A stretch of DNA of 10,290 nucleotides, from positions 1 to 10,290 of the forward strand of contig CAIUGQ010000512.1 in NCBI GenBank assembly GCA_903898725.1. Direction: 5' to 3'. Source of the DNA: an uncultured Burkholderiales bacterium (GTDB lineage Bacteria > Pseudomonadota > Gammaproteobacteria > Burkholderiales > Burkholderiaceae_E). The position numbers and the translations under genes are program-made. Below are positions 6,252 through 10,290 of the stretch, one piece after another. Position 1 is the first letter of the stretch; every line of letters begins with the position of its first letter. The notes below the pieces were generated by a model that saw only the letters and a list, made by a program, of their open reading frames with translations, searched no databases and was not told the DNA's origin.

Positions 6252-7015
6252 CGTGGGGTCACCTGGGGTGGGGGTTGCGCACCGGGGCGCGGGTTGCGGG
6301 AATCGGGTGGCGCGGCCTGCACGCGCGTGAGCATCTCGCGGGCGAGCGCGAGCTTGCGGCGCGCGGACTCGCCGCGGGGATCGAGCCGGCCGGCCTGCTC
6401 GTAGGCGCGCGCGGCCAGCTGGAGGTGGATGTCACCGAGGTTCTCGTGCGCGAGCGCGTAGGTCGGCACCGCGCGCACGGACTGCTCGAGCGCCTGGCGC
6501 GCGGCATCCCAGTCGCCGCGTCCGGCATGGATCACGGCGAGGTTGTTGTACGGCTCGGGCAGTTCCGGGAAGTCGTCGACCATGCCGCGAAAGACGGTCA
6601 GCGCCTCGTCGGTGCGCCCGCGCTCGGCGAGGATCACGCCGCGCAGGAAGCGCAGCTGGGCGCCCCGGGGCTCGGCCTTGAGCGCTGCCTCGGTGAGGGC
6701 GAGCGCCTCGTCGCTGCGGCCGGCGCGGTAGGCCGCGATCGCGCCGTCGTAGGGGGTGGTGATCACCGGCCGGACCGGCTCCGGCGCGCCCATCGGATTG
6801 GACGTGCCGGGCCCGATGCCCTGGGACTGCGACTGGGACTGGGTCTGGGTCTGGGTCTGTGGCTGAACCTGGGCCTGCGCCTGCGCGCTGGCGCCAGCGA
6901 ACAAGAGGGCCGCCAGCAGGCGGACGCCCGCCCGCGGGAGGGCCTGCGGTCGCGCTGCTATACTCGACCGATTCGCCGCGGACGCAGCGAGGGCCACCTG
7001 TGGAGCCGGTTTCAT
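6248..7015 (-). CDS. Exported tetratricopeptide-repeat protein with a Gln-alternating linker
   Basis: This 255-residue protein is encoded immediately upstream of the cyclophilin gene. A long N-terminal stretch of about 30 residues precedes a hydrophobic core, VRLLAALLFAGASAQA (31-46), consistent with a signal peptide cut near residue 44-46. No start codon lies closer to this core except rare CTGs, so the ATG at 7015 is chosen. Residues 44-65 alternate with glutamine (AQAQ, then TQTQ, then SQSQ), encoded by a hexamer repeat. From about residue 89 to 225 there are roughly four TPR units (for example PYNNLAVIHAGRGDWDAARQ and AARAYEQAGRLDP), then a Pro-rich tail. TPRs mediate protein-protein contacts; the partner is unknown. 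The position before a periplasmic foldase suggests an envelope role, as an inference. An orthologous TPR gene next to cysS is, as I recall, usual in Burkholderiales. Confidence 0.88.
   Translation of the reverse strand: MKPAPQVALAASAANRSSIAARPQALPRAGVRLLAALLFAGASAQAQAQVQPQTQTQTQSQSQSQGIGPGTSNPMGAPEPVRPVITTPYDGAIAAYRAGRSDEALALTEAALKAEPRGAQLRFLRGVILAERGRTDEALTVFRGMVDDFPELPEPYNNLAVIHAGRGDWDAARQALEQSVRAVPTYALAHENLGDIHLQLAARAYEQAGRLDPRGESARRKLALAREMLTRVQAAPPDSRNPRPGAQPPPQVTPR
6821..6886. repeat. Imperfect hexanucleotide tandem array, 11 units of CTGNNN
   Basis: Eleven consecutive 6-base units begin CTG on the plus strand. The order is GGA, CGA, GGA, then GGT three times, then TGG, AAC, GGC, CGC, CGC as the last three bases of each unit. 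On the minus strand each unit encodes X-Gln in the linker of the TPR protein. Gain or loss of a unit keeps the reading frame. Confidence 0.85.
6956..6964 (+). promoter_or_regulatory. Candidate extended -10 promoter for cysS
   Basis: TGCTATACT fits an extended -10 (TGn plus TATACT, 5 of 6 to TATAAT). It lies inside the antisense of the TPR signal-peptide region. It would start transcription near 6971 and give cysS a leader of about 108 bases. No -35 match is visible, which extended -10 promoters can tolerate. Confidence 0.42.
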
Positions 7016-7021
7016 CCGGCC

Positions 7022-7030
7022 ATTCTAGCA
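7022..7030 (-). promoter_or_regulatory. Candidate extended -10 promoter for the TPR-cyclophilin-lpxH operon, possibly leaderless
   Basis: The minus strand reads TGCTAGAAT (TGn plus TAGAAT, 5 of 6), followed by only six bases, GGCCGG, before the TPR ATG. A start site seven bases past the -10 would be the A of that ATG. The -35 region is poor. Confidence 0.42.
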
Positions 7031-7078
7031 ACCCGGCCCCCTGACACCTCGTCCCCGACCGGCACCGCCGCTGCCCGC

Positions 7079-8485
7079 ATGCTCCGCATCCACAATACGC
7101 TGACGCGCCGCAAGGAAGACTTCGTCCCGCTCGAGCCCGGCCGGGTGCGGATGTACGTCTGCGGCATCACGGTCTACGACTACTGCCACATCGGCCACGC
7201 GCGGATGATGCTGGTGTTCGATCTGGTCGCGCGGTGGCTTCGCGCCAGCGGCTACGGCCTGACCTACGTCCGCAACATCACCGACATCGACGACAAGATC
7301 ATCCGTCGAGCGGTGCAGAACGGCGAGACGATCGGCGCGCTCACCACCCGCTTCATCGCCGCGATGCACGAGGACCTCGACGCCCTCGGCGTGCTGCGCC
7401 CCGACCACGAGCCGCGTGCCACCGAGTACGTGCCGCAGATGCTCGACATCATCGGCCTGCTCGAGAAGAAGGGGCTGGCCTACGCGACGCCCGACGGCGA
7501 CGTGGACTATGCGGTGCGCCGCTTCGAGGGCTACGGCAAGCTGTCGGGCAAGTCGCTCGACGAGCTGCGCGCCGGCGAGCGCGTGGCGGTCGGCGACGGC
7601 AAGCAGGACCCGCTCGACTTCGTGCTCTGGAAGGCCGCCAAGCCCGACGAGCCCGCCGAGGCGAAATGGGCCTCGCCCTGGGGCGCGGGACGTCCGGGCT
7701 GGCACATCGAGTGCTCGGCGATGTCCTCGGCGCTGCTCGGCAACACCTTCGACATCCACGGCGGCGGCGCGGACCTGCAGGTCCCGCACCACGAGAACGA
7801 GATCGCGCAGAGCGAGGGCGCGCACGGCGGCACCTTCGTGCGCTACTGGATGCACAACGGCTTCGTGCGGGTCGACGACGAGAAGATGTCGAAGTCGCTC
7901 GGCAACTTCTTCACGATCCGCGAGGTGCTCGAGCGCTACGACCCCGAGGTGCTGCGCCTGTTCGTGCTGCGCGCGCACTACCGCAGCCCGCTGAACTATT
8001 CCGATGCCCACCTCGACGATGCGCGCGCGAGCCTGCTGAGGCTCTACACCGCCCTGTCGACGGGCGCGGCCGGGGCGGCGCAGCCGGCGGGCGAGCCCGA
8101 CTGGACCCGGCCCGACGGCGTGCGCTTTCGCGAGGCGATGGACGACGACTTCAACACGCCGGTGGCCGTGTCCGTGCTCTTCGAGCTGGCGGGCGAGGTC
8201 AACCGCAGCCGCGATGCCGCCGCCGAGCGCCAGCTGCGCGCGCTCGCGGGCGTGCTCGGGCTGCTGGGCGGCGACCGGGATGCGGTGGTGCGCGGCGGGC
8301 TGCTCGGTCGGGCCCGGACCGCGGACCGCCTCTCCGACGCCGACATCGATGCGCGCGTCGCGCAGCGCACCGAGGCGAAGAAGGCCCGCCGCTTCGACGA
8401 GGCCGACCGCCTGCGCGCGGAACTGCTCGAGCAGGGTGTCGTCCTCGAGGACGGCGCCGGCGGAACCCGGTGGCGGCGCGCCTGA
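7079..8485 (+). CDS. cysS: CysS, cysteinyl-tRNA synthetase
   Basis: This 468-residue class I aminoacyl-tRNA synthetase charges tRNA-Cys with cysteine in the cytoplasm. Hallmarks are YVCGITVYDYCHIGHAR (26-42) with the HIGH motif at 37-40, and KMSKS at 269-273. The four zinc ligands Cys28, Cys212, His237 and Glu241 are spaced as in E. coli CysS. The C-terminal helical tRNA-binding part (about 310-468) ends with the RRFDEADRLRAEL segment typical of the family. Length is close to the usual 460. The frame is open far upstream, but the ATG at 7079 begins the conserved MLRIHNTLTRRKEDF, so the upstream extension is not part of the gene. No Shine-Dalgarno is evident before it. It is divergent from the TPR gene with 63 bases between start codons; cysE, another cysteine-related gene, is about 2.2 kb away. 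Confidence 0.97.
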   Translation: MLRIHNTLTRRKEDFVPLEPGRVRMYVCGITVYDYCHIGHARMMLVFDLVARWLRASGYGLTYVRNITDIDDKIIRRAVQNGETIGALTTRFIAAMHEDLDALGVLRPDHEPRATEYVPQMLDIIGLLEKKGLAYATPDGDVDYAVRRFEGYGKLSGKSLDELRAGERVAVGDGKQDPLDFVLWKAAKPDEPAEAKWASPWGAGRPGWHIECSAMSSALLGNTFDIHGGGADLQVPHHENEIAQSEGAHGGTFVRYWMHNGFVRVDDEKMSKSLGNFFTIREVLERYDPEVLRLFVLRAHYRSPLNYSDAHLDDARASLLRLYTALSTGAAGAAQPAGEPDWTRPDGVRFREAMDDDFNTPVAVSVLFELAGEVNRSRDAAAERQLRALAGVLGLLGGDRDAVVRGGLLGRARTADRLSDADIDARVAQRTEAKKARRFDEADRLRAELLEQGVVLEDGAGGTRWRRA

Positions 8486-8564
8486 CCGGCTCGCCCGGAC
8501 CGGACCGCGGGCCGTCGGTCGCCTGCAGCCCGGCGTCGCCGCGCGGCACGGGTCGCCCGCCCTC

Positions 8565-8568
8565 GGAG
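8565..8568 (+). promoter_or_regulatory. Ribosome binding site fixing a GTG start of the glycosylase gene
   Basis: GGAG lies 8 bases before the GTG at 8577 in a frame that is open through the whole preceding gap. It is the main reason for this start. The 91-base gap 8486-8576 after cysS otherwise shows no gene, clear promoter or terminator. Confidence 0.5.
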
Positions 8569-8576
8569 CGCCCGTC

Positions 8577-9221
8577 GTGGCGGTGATCGCGCCGCCGGGC
8601 ACGCGTCCGCCCTGGTGGCCGGACGCCAGCGACGCGCTCGCGGCCTGCGATCCGGTGATGGCCGGCGTCATCACCGCCTGGACCGGACGCGGTCACCTGT
8701 CCTCGCGCGGCGACCCGTTCACGACGCTCGCCCGCTCCATCGTCGGCCAGCAGATCTCGGTGAAGGCCGCCCAGGCCGTGTGGCTGCGGTTCGAGAAGGC
8801 CGCCGGCACGATGACGCCACAGCGCGTCGCCCGGATGCGACTGACGACGATGACCGGTGCCGGCCTGTCGACGCGCAAGGCCGAGTACGTGCGCGACCTG
8901 GCGAAGCATTTTGTCGCCGGATCGGTCGATCCGGCCCACTGGCCGTCGCTCGACGACGAGGCGGTGATCGACGAGCTCGTGCAGGTCCGCGGCATCGGGC
9001 GCTGGACAGCCGAGATGTTCCTGATCTTCAATCTGCTGCGGCCCGATGTCTTTCCGCTGGACGACCTCGGTCTGACGAAGGCCCTCGCGATCCACTACAA
9101 CGACGGGCGTCCGGTCACCCGGGCCGAGGCGCAGGCGCTGGGCGAGCGGTGGCGCCCGTGGCGCACGCTGGCCACCTGGTACCTGTGGCGCAGCCTGGAC
9201 CCCCTGCCGGTCGATTACTGA
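8577..9221 (+). CDS. AlkA-type DNA-3-methyladenine glycosylase (HhH-GPD superfamily)
   Basis: From the GTG at 8577 this is a 214-residue protein of the COG0122 type. These enzymes remove alkylated bases such as 3-methyladenine from DNA to begin base excision repair. Visible motifs are DPFTTLARSIVGQQIS (46-61), the helix-hairpin-helix LVQVRGIGRWTAEMFLIF (134-151) and the catalytic loop DVFPLDDLGL (157-166), where one of Asp162/163 is the expected catalytic acid. The C-terminus has WRPWRTLATWYLWRSLD (192-208). It lacks the N-terminal beta domain of E. coli AlkA (282 residues), as is usual for short homologues. A second GTG at 8583 is also in frame. The stop lies 6 bases before accA, so the two genes are probably co-transcribed. 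A glycosylase between cysS and accA is the arrangement I recall in related Burkholderiales. Confidence 0.9.
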   Translation: MAVIAPPGTRPPWWPDASDALAACDPVMAGVITAWTGRGHLSSRGDPFTTLARSIVGQQISVKAAQAVWLRFEKAAGTMTPQRVARMRLTTMTGAGLSTRKAEYVRDLAKHFVAGSVDPAHWPSLDDEAVIDELVQVRGIGRWTAEMFLIFNLLRPDVFPLDDLGLTKALAIHYNDGRPVTRAEAQALGERWRPWRTLATWYLWRSLDPLPVDY

Positions 9222-9227
9222 GACGAC

Positions 9228-10164
<937 letters not shown>

Positions 10165-10190
<26 letters not shown>

Positions 10191-10290
10191 CGCACTGATC
10201 GGCGCGGCGCTCGCCGCGCTCGACCCCGGGGGGGCCGACCGCCCCCTCGCCGTCGCCTTCAGCGGCGGACTCGACTCCTCCGTACTGCTG
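10165..10290 (+). CDS. tilS: TilS, tRNA(Ile)-lysidine synthetase (N-terminal 42 codons; truncated by window edge)
   Basis: The frame runs open to the window edge and carries the PP-loop ATP-binding motif, LAVAFSGGLDSSVLL (28-42), with SGGLDS at 33-38. This is typical of TilS, which converts C34 of the AUA-reading tRNA-Ile to lysidine using ATP and lysine. The motif alone would also fit other PP-loop enzymes, such as TtcA or GuaA; the position directly after accA and the short N-terminus favour TilS. The start is ATG 10165 (MARSRKSVDALIG), inside the last codons of accA. A CTG at 10195, just after the accA stop, is a weaker alternative. A run of seven G (10228-10234) preceded by four C lies within the coding sequence. 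Confidence 0.85.

Noticed and set aside
5002..6404. Rightward open frames opposite lpxH and the cyclophilin gene
   Set aside because: The minus strand has complete metal-site and cyclophilin motifs here; the plus-strand translations show none.
6275..7078. Upstream in-frame extension of cysS (about 268 extra codons)
   Set aside because: This stretch is antisense to the TPR gene, is low-complexity, and conserved CysS begins at the ATG at 7079.
7025..8674. Long antisense open frame opposite cysS
   Set aside because: Same reasoning: a compositional mirror of cysS, with no conserved motif or ribosome site.

Overview
The window reads as chromosomal DNA of a very GC-rich betaproteobacterium, probably a member of the Burkholderiales. 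The reasons are the strong G/C bias at third codon positions, the protein sequences (for example SuhB beginning MHPMLN and the short-type CysE), and the gene order suhB | trmJ, cysE | lpxH, cyclophilin, TPR | cysS, AlkA-like glycosylase, accA, tilS, which I recall as conserved in that order. This is mainly a housekeeping region. I see no phage, transposon, CRISPR, rRNA or tRNA sequence.

Left part (1-4010). The first 135 codons of suhB run leftward off the window edge. A 211-base spacer with candidate promoter elements on both strands separates it from a rightward set of three tightly packed genes: an SSS-family sodium:solute symporter, the tRNA 2'-O-methyltransferase trmJ, and a PrpF/DUF453-family isomerase homologue. 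trmJ and the PrpF-like gene share an ATGA stop/start overlap. The symporter and the PrpF-like gene are the two accessory members here, placed around trmJ within the otherwise conserved block. The PrpF-like protein is full length but lacks several residues that are normally invariant, and it is the most interesting protein in the window.

Middle (4011-7015). cysE (serine O-acetyltransferase, first step of cysteine synthesis) has its own short leader and a candidate -10 element. It converges on a leftward operon read as TPR protein, then periplasmic cyclophilin, then lpxH (lipid A synthesis). The TPR and cyclophilin genes also overlap by ATGA. A candidate extended -10 sits so close to the TPR start codon that the mRNA would be leaderless.

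Right part (7079-10290). cysS (cysteinyl-tRNA synthetase), an AlkA-type DNA glycosylase with a GTG start, accA (acetyl-CoA carboxylase carboxyltransferase alpha subunit) and the first 42 codons of tilS (tRNA-Ile lysidine synthetase) run rightward. accA and tilS overlap by 26 bases. The likely cysS promoter lies inside the signal-peptide region of the divergent TPR gene, so the two transcripts would overlap at their 5' ends.

I do not see strong evidence for a wholly new system. The best leads are the lysine- and asparagine-depleted PrpF-like enzyme in its symporter-trmJ operon, and the overlapping divergent, possibly leaderless, TPR/cysS promoter region.
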